A stretch of DNA of 64,000 bases from the NCBI GenBank assembly GCA_018296165.2, contig JACKQL020000019.1:310001-374000 (forward strand). Direction: 5' to 3'. Positions 1 to 10,600 of this stretch are shown piece by piece; the first letter of the stretch is position 1, and each line of letters opens with the position of its first letter. The notes below the pieces were generated by a model. It did no database searches, was not told the DNA's origin, and saw only the letters and a list, made by a program, of their open reading frames with translations. This DNA is from Termitomyces sp. T153 (lineage: Eukaryota > Basidiomycota > Agaricomycetes > Agaricales > Lyophyllaceae). Position numbers and translations under genes: made by a program.

Positions 1-229
1 GCACATGTTCATCGAACGAGACGTCTACCAAAGGCTGCGGGTACGCCCACCGAGCTACAAGTCCTCCAGCTTTTCCAGATGCCCCTTGAGCTGCTCCATG
101 TGCCGAAGTCTCGACAACAGTGACCTTGATATTCGTGGAATAAGAAGGATGGTGAGTGATATAGTAAGCAGTCGTGCACCCTATTATGCCACCTCCAATA
201 ATGACAATGGAGCGTGATGTCTCAGTCAT
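1..229 (-). CDS. FAD-dependent oxidoreductase (DAO family), N-terminal part
   Basis: The minus strand reads from an ATG at 229 to the window edge, giving 76 codons with no stop. Residues 8-17 form the beta strand and glycine loop IVIIGGGIIG, the dinucleotide-binding GxGxxG signature that holds the ADP part of FAD. A GASGKAGGLVARWAYP stretch follows at about residues 49-64. That motif and spacing resemble fungal FAD oxidoreductases of the D-amino-acid-oxidase fold, such as the group around yeast Tda3. The substrate cannot be told from this part. There is no signal peptide, so a cytosolic protein is likely. The start is chosen because ATG comes eight codons before the Rossmann strand, as in the family, and no intron is needed. 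The rest lies outside the window. The fold is secure; the subfamily is inferred. Confidence 0.85.
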   Translation of the reverse strand, partial: MTETSRSIVIIGGGIIGCTTAYYITHHPSYSTNIKVTVVETSAHGAAQGASGKAGGLVARWAYPQPLVDVSFDEHV

Positions 230-1004
230 TTCATAACCCGTTGATACGGTTGATAGACAGGGAAAATGAATTGAGACGATTCAGAGTTCAGCCTGAGAGT
301 CTCATGGATGATGGATTGATGGGTTCGGCCCGGAGGCGGGACCAGGGCCTACCCGCAGATAAGTTTGTTTATAATGTAATAACGTTGAAGGGTACGTTTG
401 TACCGACAGTTATTTCCTGCACGATAGTTTGTCCGAGATACTCCAAAACTCTCTGAAGACTCTTCTTAATCTTCTGCACATAAAAGCTTTTGTCAGAATC
501 CATTTCAATGCAAGAAGAGAGCTCTTACCTTGAGAAACCACATTATATGTCCTCTGTGGTCCCATCTCCTTCTGAAACTAGTATTAAGGTAGGTGAAGTA
601 CATCTATGCTATTCATTGGCTGAAAAAAACTGGTGTATACATATGTAAGATACACTGGGTTACCACCAGAAGCTCTGAGGTGTAATGATCATTGTCATTC
701 AACATACTTCTCATTCAACCAGAAAGGTCTATCTGGCCAAAAGACCACCTGTAATGGACTGAAGATACATCCACAACAGGTCCCCTAGTGTGTGTAGTGT
801 AAGTGTAACACACATGTCATGTAGGGAAGCAATATTGAATGGGTCAAGTGGCTGCCATGCATGGCTTCTGTACATGCATCCTGATATCTTAGAATGTGAA
901 GCTGATTCTAAATCTACTAGAGGTTCCAAAAAGCTAATGGTGGGATCTAAAAACTCCAAAAGGAGCTGCATATGGAGCTGTAAGGGGACTACTCATTTCT
1001 GAGT
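230..1004. other. Promoter side of the oxidoreductase gene, then unrecognised AT-rich DNA
   Basis: Bases 230 to about 480 still contain CpG and lie directly upstream of the minus-strand oxidoreductase, so they probably hold its promoter. From about 600 the sequence becomes CpG-poor like the transposon island. Short frames at 729-1002 on both strands match nothing I recognise. Confidence 0.4.
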
Positions 1005-1330
1005 GCCCAACACTACTCCAGGCTTAGTCTGATGGTACACATTCTCTCTAGCCACATTGTCCCTTCCCCTTTCATGTTGTATTAGTTGTTTCCTTTGAGT
1101 CATGTGACCATTGATACTGGGGCCCACTTAGTTGTTTATTGTTAGTTATAGCATAGCCACTGATGTAGGATAAAATATCCTCAGACCAAACAATAGCAGT
1201 GTTCATCAGGCCTATCTATCCATTGAACCAACTGTAAGCTTGTCTAATGACAATGCTTCTGCTTGCTCACTTTGCTTGCCCCTTGCCTGGCTCTTATCTG
1301 CCTTTGTGCTCACTCAATCCTTGCTCATCA
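1005..1330 (+). repeat. Dispersed repeat D, copy 1
   Basis: The segment shares blocks with 46,325-46,650 and 48,185-48,625, including TCAGACCAAACAATA(G/A)CAG and a following stretch on the pattern of 'cctatc..ttgaac.aactgt', then a C/T-rich end. The three copies sit next to retrotransposon coding remnants, which suggests LTR or leader sequence of one retroelement family. Exact ends could not be set. Confidence 0.55.
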
Positions 1331-1353
1331 TGTAAGTGCACTATGCACTTACA
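1331..1353. other. Perfect 10-bp hairpin
   Basis: TGTAAGTGCA and its exact reverse complement TGCACTTACA are separated by CTA. The hairpin lies at the end of repeat D copy 1 and may mark an element end. No function can be assigned. Confidence 0.5.
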
Positions 1354-1779
1354 GCTGATTTAGGATCACATGCAAGATTGTGACAATGATGAACACATGA
1401 TTGTGTTATTGCTTTATATAGCAATGTATTACATGTAACTTACTTCAAAACTTCAATACATATTGTATTCTAGACACATTCTCCATGTGCAATCTCCTCT
1501 GTTGTTTTCTCACCCACCCTTCTTGTAAGTTGAACCATACCATCTGCTTACATTTTTTTTTGTTTTGAGCACTGTGTGTACTACTCTGGGCCTGTAGATA
1601 TTGTGGCAACCAAATAGAAGTCTGTCATTTGGCTGTAGTTCTGGGCTCACTGACCCCATTGGAGCCCCCACCTTTATCTTTTTGCATTTAGAAGTCTCTC
1701 ACTGGCAATGGACACCCTCATTGCATAGTCTTGATGCCAGACAATGCACCATTGAGGGAGTCCTCCACATTGATAGACA

Positions 1780-2404
1780 CCTATAAAGACAAACCCATTC
1801 TCTTAGTGGGTTGATTTGGTTTGAGAGGCAAACACAGCTTTGGTTAAGTACCTCCACCTTTATATTCCCAAGGGACAAGATGCACTCCCACCTTATTACC
1901 AGGATGAATGAGCACTTGTCTACAGCATACTGTATTGCAAACAATGCTAATGACATGTTAAACAAGATCAAGGACTTGAATGATTGGATTGCAACCATTG
2001 CTGGCAGTGACAACACCTTACAAGATCAATAGAGACAATTCCAAGATATGCAAAAGGATGCAAAGGCTGAGGCTGCCACTGCCAACACCAATAAAAAGTT
2101 TCAGCCTATCCTAGTTTGACTACATCTTTTATTCCTTTGACTACATTCAACAATGCCAATATGACCAGCAATTTGACTCCTGCCAATACCTCACACAGCC
2201 CAGCAGCACAAAAGTATGTATATCCCCTCACCAATATGGAGTGTCTCCTGCTCCTCAATCATGAGGGATGTACAAAATGGCAGAACCTCTATGTTGGGAA
2301 TGATCACACTTGCAACAATTGCCTACAAGACAAACCCCTCCTGCTTACAACCTACAAGACCTTGGCCCTTAAGATGGATGACCTTGACATCAGTGCCTGC
2401 AATC
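1780..2404 (+). pseudogene. Retrotransposon gag fragment
   Basis: Plus-strand frames carry a gag-like region (1811-2032) and then a cysteine/histidine segment (about 2230-2330) with the order NHEGCTKWQ, then YVG, then HTCNNC. This fits the 'HEGC.KC...YVGH...C' knuckle found in many basidiomycete Ty3/gypsy gag proteins, here with the second cysteine of the first pair replaced by tryptophan. Stops (near 2031 and 2117) and frameshifts show it is dead. The fragment is cut on the right by the family-B LTR at 2405. Codon composition is CpG-poor like the rest of the island. Confidence 0.6.
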
Positions 2405-2661
2405 TGTAAGGGCAACTCTGGAGGCTATGGCTCAATTACACAACTGGAAGAGGGAGATTCAGAGTCTATTCAGTACCATACATTGTCTACAGATATAACT
2501 ACACACCTAGCAGAAGAAGATCCAAAGAAAGAAAGTCTGAGGAACTTCCTAACCCAAGTGTGATGCTTTAGAGGCTTCAGAAGCATGAGAACCAACTTGT
2601 ACAGTACAACAGAAAAGCCATGTGACAATTGTGCATGTGCTTTGACAGGTTGATGCACATG

Positions 2662-4544
2662 TGTCATGACCCACTCCCAGACCTCCAGACCTCTCCCCCA
2701 AGCCACTCTACTTCCCTGGAGTCCCCACCAACACCCTCTCAACTCACTCTGACCTTTGTTCACTCACAGTGCCTGCCCCAGCTAACTCTGACACTTTTCT
2801 GGCAAACCCCAACAGTCCCTTGGCAAACTCTGCCATGTTTCCTGCAGGCTCTGTCACTTTCCCTTCTTCCCCCAAGCCCTTGGGCCCCTCTGACACTGTT
2901 CCTGATCCTGGCATACATCATTGACTTGTCACTACAACTTGCCTGACCAGTCTAGAACTTCCCAACAATCTTGAGGCAGCTCATGTTTGTCATGACCCAT
3001 TCCCAAGCCTCCAGACCTCTCCCCAGCAGCCCTACACCTCTCTAAAGTACCCACCAACACTCTCTCAACCCACTCTAACCTTTGTCTACTCACAACATCC
3101 ACCCCAGCCAACTCTGATGCTTCTTTGGCAAACCCCAATGGCCTCCCTGGCAAACTCCAATGTGTTCCCCACAGGCCCCAGTGCTTCCCCTTCCTCTCCT
3201 GAGCCCACAGAACCCCCCAACACTGTTCCTGACCCCAGCATACATCACTGACTTGCCACCACAGCTTACCTGACTGAGTCTGGAACATCATGCCAATCTT
3301 GCCTTGACTCCATCTCATCTTGCTTGTTTCTATTTCCTTTATTGTGCCTAAGTTCCCTTCAACTCTGATGCCATTACAAACTCCACACTTACAATTACAA
3401 CTCCCAAACATTCATAACCAACTCTGGACCTTGGTTTATGCTTGGCTCTGAAACCCATCAACATTAATTGATCTCCTATCAAACTTTGGCCCCACTCCCA
3501 TCACTGGTGTAGCCTCCATTTGCCCTGCACCTTCAATACTTGCCTCTGGACTTGTACCTGAGTCTTTCCCAAGCCCAACCCTTCCTTGGACCTAGTCTTA
3601 GACTCCCATGGACCATCCTGGACTTGCTTGGACTGCTTCTCCTAGCTAATCCTTGCCAGTATCTGAAGTCCAGACCTCCCCAGGATGCTAGGTTATAAGT
3701 GCAGGATGTTGCATCCACCTAGTAAGGACTTGCCTAGTTAAGCTGAGCCCCCATGGTCAGTGGAACCTGACAATGTTCCTATCAGTTCCCATCAGTGTAT
3801 CACTGTGGCTTGCCAACTGATCAGAACCAACACCTGTCAACCCCACATGGCTCTAACAAGCCCTGCTGCCAGACCCACTGTCCCCAGAGGAGGTCCAGTA
3901 GTCAGTATATAAGCCATAGAGCAACATCTGCTATGCCAGTCTTGATATGCTAGTATTCTCTTGTTATGTTCTGTGTTTGCTATGTTTCCTGGTTTCATCT
4001 CTACCCTGTCTCTAGTCTTGTACTTCTCTCAATCTATTTCACTCTCATCTTTGTTTTGTCTCAACTCTGTCTTGTCTTAATTCTGTCTTGTCTTGTCTGC
4101 CTCTGTCTCCTTCATCATTGCCTAAACTCCTTTTGACTCTAACTCTGTTACAATCTCTGCTCATCTATTTACAACTTGTACATTCATAATTAATTCTGGA
4201 CCTTGCCCTATGCTCAGCCCCAGAACCCATCAACACTAGTTGATTCCCCATCAATCTCTGGCCCCACTCCCATCACTTGTGTGGCCTCCACTTGCCCCAC
4301 ACCCTCCATATTTGCCTCCAGACTTGTACCTGAATCTTCTCCAAGCCCAACCCTTCTTTGCACCTTGTCTTAGACATCCACAGACTATCCTGGACTTGTT
4401 TGAACCACTTCCCTTAGCTCATCCTCACAAGTATCTGAAGTCCAGACCTCCCCAGAATGCTAGGTTATAAGTGCAGGATGTTGCATCCACCTAGTAAGGA
4501 CTTGCCCAGTTAAGCTGACCCCCTGTGGTCAGCAGAACCTGACA
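2662..4544 (+). mobile_element. Solo LTR of family A (outer copy), interrupted
   Basis: Starts TGTCATGACCC and ends AGAACCTGACA. It is flanked by the exact 5-bp duplication ACATG (2657-2661 and 4545-4549). It lies inside the family-B LTR and is itself interrupted by a second family-A LTR at 2988-3772. Without the insert it is about 1.09 kb. It contains the family's TATA region (CAGTATATAAG near 3905). CpG is almost absent, so the copy is old. Confidence 0.85.
2988..3772 (+). mobile_element. Solo LTR of family A (inner copy, internally deleted)
   Basis: Starts TGTCATGACCC and ends GGAACCTGACA, with the exact duplication ATGTT on both sides (2983-2987 and 3773-3777). At 785 bp it lacks roughly 300 bp from the middle of the LTR, including the TATA region, compared with the copy at 34,350. 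It has inserted into another member of its own family. Confidence 0.85.
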
Positions 4545-4840
4545 ACATGCTCCAGTCATGTGACATTGTGCATGTGCTTTGACAGGTCAATGCACATGCT
4601 CAGCCATGTGATCCACAGAAGGGCAACATTGTTTGAATTATAAACAGAAAACCAGTGCAGTGTGAGGACTGAAACTAGAACCAATAGATAGGGAAAGAGA
4701 AGGAAAAGAAAAGAAAACCATAAGAAGGGAAATTTAAGAAGGAATGAAGGGGGAAAAGAGAGGACAGATAGGGGGTCCTCTAACATCACCCACCCTCTGG
4801 CATATAGCATCTTGATGCACTGAGTAGAAAAAGTCATGAA

Positions 4841-5633
4841 TCACTTGGTTGGTTGCAAAGATAAGGTCAATGCTTTGAATTGCCTTTGGTGCTTGAGGTG
4901 CCTGTGATAGAAGTTCCAAAGCAGAGTTAGTGCATGTACATTGGCCTGTGATTCCCATGAGATGTCCTCAATGCCATATCCCTTCCACTTTACCTTGAAT
5001 TGTGACTTTTCCTGAAACACCCTGCTATCCAAAATTTTCTCCACCTTGTACTCCTCCTCATTGTTCACTAGAATTAGTGATGGTGGTGGCTTAGAGCAAC
5101 AGTCAGGAATGTGGTCCTTCAAAGCTGGGAACAGTTTGACAACATTAAAGACTGGGTATAGTTGATGCAGGCCTGTGAGGAGCTTGAGCTTATATGTTAA
5201 TGGCACTACCTGTCTATCTAACACAAAGAGGTCAATGTGACAATGAGACAACTTCTGGGATGGCCTGGTTGCCTTGATGTCTGAGCTGTGCAGATACACT
5301 CAGTCTCCTGGCCAATATGTAGGGGTTGAGGTCCATTACTGATTATAATACCATGTCATTTCATCTTTAGCCTTTGCTAGCACTGCCTCCTTCTGGGATC
5401 TCTTCATCCTTTTCTTAAGGCTGTGTCCAAGGTCTGAACTCCATCTGAGGGTGAAGTCCTAAGTCCAAGAAGAAGGGGGTCACTTAAATAGATGAGTGAT
5501 ATGGTTGTTATACTGAAACTCAGCATCAGATAGAAGCTCATCCCAATCATCCTGTTTCTCATTGCAAAATAGATAAAGGTACTGCTCTAACTCCTGGTAA
5601 ACCCATTCTGTTTGCCCATCTGACTGAGGGTGT
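4841..5633 (-). pseudogene. Chromovirus integrase C-terminus with chromodomain
   Basis: Read on the minus strand, the region starts with [10 protein letters not shown] and [10 protein letters not shown], the end of the retroviral-type integrase core. It continues through AKDEMTWYYN, a GPF/GPY-like part (KLSHCHIDLF...VVPLTYKLKL) and HPVFNVVKL-type residues. It ends in a chromodomain with EEEYKVEKILDSR, FKVKWKGYGIEDISWE and NFYHRH. This order defines Ty3/gypsy chromoviruses, whose chromodomain steers integration to histone-marked chromatin. In-frame stops interrupt the upstream part; the last 152 codons (4841-5299) are open. The upstream pol is separated by a Tc1 insertion at 5634. The partner LTR is 2405-4785. 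Confidence 0.8.
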
Positions 5634-5640
5634 TACATTG

Positions 5641-5844
5641 GCTCAAAAAACTGTCCCAATGGTTTATACTTTTTAAAAGATGACATTGGCTTGAAGGATT
5701 GGAAGTATTTAAAATCTGGTTAAATCATGTAAAGTACTATGGCATCATGGCTACAAATTGCATTTTAGTTTATGTAATTCAAATCAAAACTGATAGAGTA
5801 ATGGTCAGTTTAAAATATTCACTCATTGGGACAGTTTTTTGAGC
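5641..5844. repeat. 21-bp perfect inverted repeat at the Tc1 left end
   Basis: Bases 5641-5661 (starting GCTCAAAAAACTGTCCC) are the exact reverse complement of 5824-5844. They bracket a 162-bp AT-rich spacer outside the transposase stop. The usual Tc1 layout has direct sub-repeats within a terminal repeat, so opposite orientation is unusual. Confidence 0.85.
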
Positions 5845-5861
5845 ATCTCTAATTTTGGTAT

Positions 5862-6886
5862 TTAGTACTTTGTATGTCCTCCATTTGCCTTGATAACTGC
5901 TTGAATCCTTCTAGACATGCTTTCTATCAGTCTTTGGCATACCTCTGCTGGTATTCCATCCCACTCCTTTGCAACTCTCTCCCACAATTCATACATGCTA
6001 TGAGAAGGTGTTTCATACTGCCTAAGCTGCTCCTTAAGGTACTCCTAGAGGTGTTCAATAGGGTTAAGATCAGGGGATTGGACTGGCCACCAGAGAACAT
6101 CAAAGTTGTTGTCTTCAAACCACTTGTTAGCCCTCTTGGAGTTGTGTTTGGGGTCATTATCCTGTTGAAAGTAGTGGGCACCCTACCCTCCTCCATCTCC
6201 AACTTTCCAAAGCTCTCCTTTGCTCCATCATCCATAATTTCACAGTCCTGCTCTGCATTCATGATCCCCACCACCTCTACTAGCTTTCCTACCCCATTCC
6301 AACCCATACAGCCCCATACCATGAGATTATTCCCTCATCCATATTTCACAGTAGGTGAAGTGGTTTGATTTGAAATGCCTTCTTCTTGTAGCTTCCCCAC
6401 ATACTGCTTTCCATCTGACCCAATCCTGTTAATCTTTGTCTCATCTGTCTACAACACTCTTTTTGAGTCCTCCACAGTCCAGTACTAATGCTCTTGAGCC
6501 CATTTAAGTTGCAGTTGCCAATGTCTAGCTTTGAGCATAGGAACTTTCCTCTTTGTAGCAGACCAATACTCCTCCTCCTTCAGCACATTCCAGAGAGTTT
6601 GATGAGAAACAAGGTTGTAAATGATGTTATTGGTGAAATTGGTGGCCTGAACAACTGTATCAAGTCTCCCAGTTGAGATTTGTTGAACAACAGACTGTTT
6701 ATCATGTAGAGTAAGCTTAGCTGGATGGCCTCCAGAATGGTTTTCCTTGTCCACCTCCAACTCTCCACCAATCCTCCCAATAGTAGCCTTCCCTAGACCA
6801 GTTTTAGCCTCAATCTGATGCAGAGAATACCCCTGAGCAAAGAGAGAAGCAACAGTAGAGCATTGTGCAGGAGAAATAGCTTTCAT
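5862..6886 (-). pseudogene. Tc1-family transposase (broken)
   Basis: The frame begins MKAISPAQCSTVASLFAQG and has a paired-type helix-turn-helix (GYSLHQIEAKTGLGKATIGRI) near residues 19-39, which would bind the terminal repeats. The catalytic triad is readable across frames: TDETKINRIGSDG (first Asp), FQQDNDPKHNS (second Asp), and 34 residues later NPIEHL (Glu), giving DD34E. The end is VIKANGGHTKY then stop. Damage includes a stop after the first 133 codons, further stops near the first catalytic region, a TAG in place of the tryptophan after NPIEHL, and frame changes around 6180-6330. It would have catalysed cut-and-paste transposition; it is inactive now. Confidence 0.8.
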
Positions 6887-7395
6887 GATGGTGGTTGAAG
6901 GTCAAGATGTGGTTCAACCAACTTGAACCACTCCCAAATATAACCAAACATGATCACATTGACTCCATTGACATATCTTCTGGGCTGTTCCATACAACCC
7001 ATGCACATGAATTCTAATAGCTTTCAGCTTTGTCTCATTTTATACTTGTCATGATCCATTCCCAGAACCCCAGACCTCATTTCCAGCCACCTCACTTGCC
7101 TGGAGTTCCCCTCCAACTACCCCTTTGACTCCCCCAACCTTTATTCACCTATGGCACCCACTCCAAGTAACTCCAACACTTTTCTGGCAAACCCCAATGG
7201 CCCCCTGGCTAACTCTGATGCTTTCCCCACAGCCTTTGACACTTCCCCTGCCTCTTCTGAGCCCCTAGGACCCTCCTACTGTTTTTGATGCTAGCATGCA
7301 TCACCAGTTTGTCATCCTGACTTACCTGACCAGCTCTGGAGCATCATAATGACCCTGGGATGGCCTGCATCCCCAACTGATCCTATCAGTATATT

Positions 7396-7657
7396 TGTTG
7401 CAGCAGGTTGCAAACAGTGGAAGCACAAACTTATTCTGAGATAGGGACAGAGGTTTAGAATCTGGAGTCTCGTATTCAGTAGATGAGAATACATAAGTTA
7501 TCTGTCTATACATACCTAGAGTCTCGTATTCAGTAGATGAGAATACGAGACGTCCAGGGAGTGAAAAAATAATCTACTATCACGTGAGGCAGTATGATGT
7601 CAATGGTGTCATAGAAGGAGGTAGAGTTGTGGCACTACTGGCAATCTGGTTTCGACA
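7396..7657 (-). repeat. 3' LTR of the copia element
   Basis: 262 bp, TGTTGCAGC...TTTCGACA on the plus strand. It contains two copies of a 29-bp unit (GGAGTCTCGTATTCAG...). The second copy forms a perfect 11-bp stem (GTCTCGTATTC with GAATACGAGAC). Confidence 0.92.
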
Positions 7658-7684
7658 CTCCCACCTGACGTAGTGCCCACAACG

Positions 7685-10600
7685 TCACTGAAGGTCTTCT
7701 CGGGAGAACTCTCCAACAATCCCCATCTTCCTCCGCAGCTTGTCGACAACATCTCGAGTGAGGGTTTTGGTAAGGAGGTCGGCAACCATGTCCTCAGAAG
7801 GGATGTAAACAGGCTTTATCTTACCATTGTATACCGCTTGTCGTAGCCAGAACCAATGGCGATTGAGGTGTTTCAGATGGCCCATGTGTTCCGGTTGCTT
7901 AGAAACAGAGATGGCGGACTGATTATCAACGTTCATAATTAGTGGTGTTGCCTGGGGAGCGCCGATGTTGGCAAGGAAGTTGCACAGCCAGCAAAGCTCC
8001 CGGCCAGTCTCACTCGCTGCCACAAACTCTGCTTCAGTGGTGGACAAGGCGACAATAGTCTGTAATTTTGACATCCAGCTCACCGCCCCGCCGGCTACCA
8101 TGAGAACTGAGCCCGTTGTAGATCTCCCATTGTCAGGGTTGCCACCATGGTCTGCATCCGCATAGGCCACAAAAGGTAATGAGACAGAGCCAGCCGAATA
8201 CTCAATCTTATAGTTGAGAGTGCCGCAAACATAGCGCATGAGGTGCTTGACGGCTCTCCAGTGTTTGGGGCCTGGGCAAGCATTGAAACGACAGAGCACA
8301 CTGACAGCATGTGCTATGTCGGGGCACGTGCACATGGCCAGGTACAGGAGAGCACCAGTGGCCTGTATGTATGGGATCCCCTTCATTTCCTCAACCTCTT
8401 CCGGGCTACAGGGGGCATTGGACTTGGAGAGGTGGATGCCGGGCTCAAGGGGGGTAGCAATGGCTTTACAGTCAATCATATGGAATCGAGAGAGGACTTC
8501 AATGGCATAAGACCCTTGGTCGATCCACAGCTTACGGTTGGGCCTATCGCGTGTGACGACAACACCAAGCAAACCTGTAGTAGGTCCCAAGTGGCGCAGC
8601 TCAAAGAATTTGCGAAGTTGTGAAATAACCTTAAGGATAGCTGGCCGTGACTTGGAGGCGAGGGTCATATCGTCGACATGCACTGGGATAATGATCCGCA
8701 CATTTTTGCGGAGGTATACATACATGCAGGGGTCTGAAGTAATTCGAACAAACCCAAGCTTCAGAAAGACTTCGTGCATTCGCCTGTTCCATAAGTTAGC
8801 GCCCTGCTTCAGACCGTATATGCCCTTTTGCAGCTGGGCACATGCATCCCCATCCCCAGGTCTACGTTCATTGTCAGGCTGTACAGATTCAGCAAATCCC
8901 TCAGGGAATTTCATGTAGAGTTCCGCATCGACTACGCCATGGAGAAAAGCGGATGAGATGTCAACGGACTCCAGATGCATGTCCTTGGCAGCAGCAAGGG
9001 CAAGGACAGTGCAGACAGCAGCCCAACGGGCCGTTGGGGCAAATGTTTCCTCAAAATCAATGCCTGGGCATTGACTGAAACCCTGCGCAACAACATGTGC
9101 CTTGAAACGATCGACTGCACCATCAGGTAGGTGCTTCACTTTGAAGACCCACCTAGAACCAATGGCGCGCTGGCTGGCTGGGAGGTATACTGCTTGCCAG
9201 GTGCCATTATTCTTCAGTGCATTCATCTCTTCGCACATAGCTCTAAACCACTCAGCCACATCCTCACTTTGCATTGCTTCTCTATATGATTGGGGGTTCA
9301 TGTCGTGCGCTCCAACCTTGTATGTGGCTGCAACATTGGCACACATAGCACTGTATCCCCCAAAATCCATTCCATGTTGCACAAATGTATGTCCTGCGAG
9401 GAGCAGAGCCTCATCCGAGTTTACATTCAAGGTGAGGGCTACTTCATGTTCCCCATGAGCATCTGCACCCCTGACGTCCACATCCCATAGGAGTTGCTCT
9501 GGGGGTGTTTTGGGATATGGTGATGGAGGTGGCGGTGGCGGCGGCTTGCATACAAGAGGTGACTCACGACTCTCTTGGCAACATATGGCGTCATAGTATT
9601 CTGCATTAGGAGGGCATGCGGGGATGCGTATGCGTTGGCTGGGCTCTCGTGGGGGTGGCAGCGGTCTTGGCAAACGCAGTGCTTGGGGAGGTGAGTTTGG
9701 GGTTTGATCTGTCGCTGGTTCTGCTCCCACCGCTTCCACCAGTGGTGTGTTGTCACTCTCAGATTCGAGGTCGGTCAGTGGATCGCCATCATCAAATATG
9801 CAGTCACAATCAGTGGGAGTTGTATCTTCAACTGTTCCAGGTGGCGGTGTCAAGGTTGTGATGACATCATCAGAATTGTAAGGTTGACATTCCTCAATGT
9901 CATCGAACCTGGCAATTGACGGCGCATAAGGCATTTTGGGTGCAGCTAGGCCTGGGAAGCAGGTTTCGTCAAAGATTACATCTCGCGATACTACAACCTT
10001 CCTGGTACTGGGTATGTAAATCTTCCAACCAATGTAGTTGTTGGGGTAGCCGATGAAGATACCTGAGAGTGTATGGCCTTTCAAGCCTCTTCTTTTGTCC
10101 CGCCCAATTAATGCATATGCTGCACAGCCGAAGACACGTAGGTGCCCGACCCTAGGCTTCTTTCCTTTATACGCTTTGAATGGTGTTGTGTTCTGTGGGA
10201 GGGCCGATGTGGGGCAGCGGTTATGAACGTGCCGGTATACATTGAGGGCATGCACCCAGAAACTTTCGGGAAGATTTGCTTCTGCGAGCATAGACACAAT
10301 GGCTTCTTTTATTGATCTGTTCAGTCGTTCGGCTACTCCATTCTGCTGAGGGGTGGATGTATTTGTGAATTCCAGCCTAATACCTTCTGTCTTGCAGAAC
10401 GTGAGGAAATCATTTGATACATATTCGCCACCTTTATCATGGTGAAGGCACTTGACTTTGGCCCCAGTTTGTCATTCAACGAGTGCTTTGTGCTCTTTGA
10501 AGGCGCCAAAGGTATCGCTTTTCCGGTGCATTACATAAACTTCCATCCAGCGTGTGTTGTCATCAACGAAGACACACCACCATTTATAATTGTTTTGGTG

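Larger units (their letters stand above)
2405..4785 (-). mobile_element. 3' LTR of a chromovirus (family B), split by nested LTR-A insertions
   Basis: On the plus strand the LTR starts TGTAAGGGCAAC at 2405 and ends CCTCTAACA at 4785, so on the element's own (minus) strand it starts TGTTAGAGG and ends TTACA. Just inside lies a G-rich stretch (CAGAGGGTGGGTGA on the minus strand), which serves as polypurine tract, and then the integrase/chromodomain coding region. The left part (2405-2661) and right part (4545-4785) match a second copy at 41,416-41,806. The middle was added by LTR-A insertion. Confidence 0.7.
5634..6960 (-). mobile_element. Tc1/mariner transposon, right end unresolved
   Basis: The left end follows a TA dinucleotide (5634-5635) and begins CATTGGCTCAAAAAACTG, exactly where the chromovirus integrase frame breaks off. 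TA is the target of all Tc1/mariner elements. Inside is a DD34E transposase pseudogene. I could not find the matching terminal repeat on the right before the LTR-A insertion at 7047, so the right end is truncated or diverged. Confidence 0.65.

Noticed and set aside
5636..5845. A complete small MITE formed by the 21-bp inverted repeat
   Set aside because: The inner copy lacks the terminal CCAATG and a TA after it, so it is not a proper second end.
9439..9861. Open frames on both strands opposite the copia pol frame
   Set aside because: They mirror the codon structure of the real minus-strand gag-pol frame and have no independent domain.
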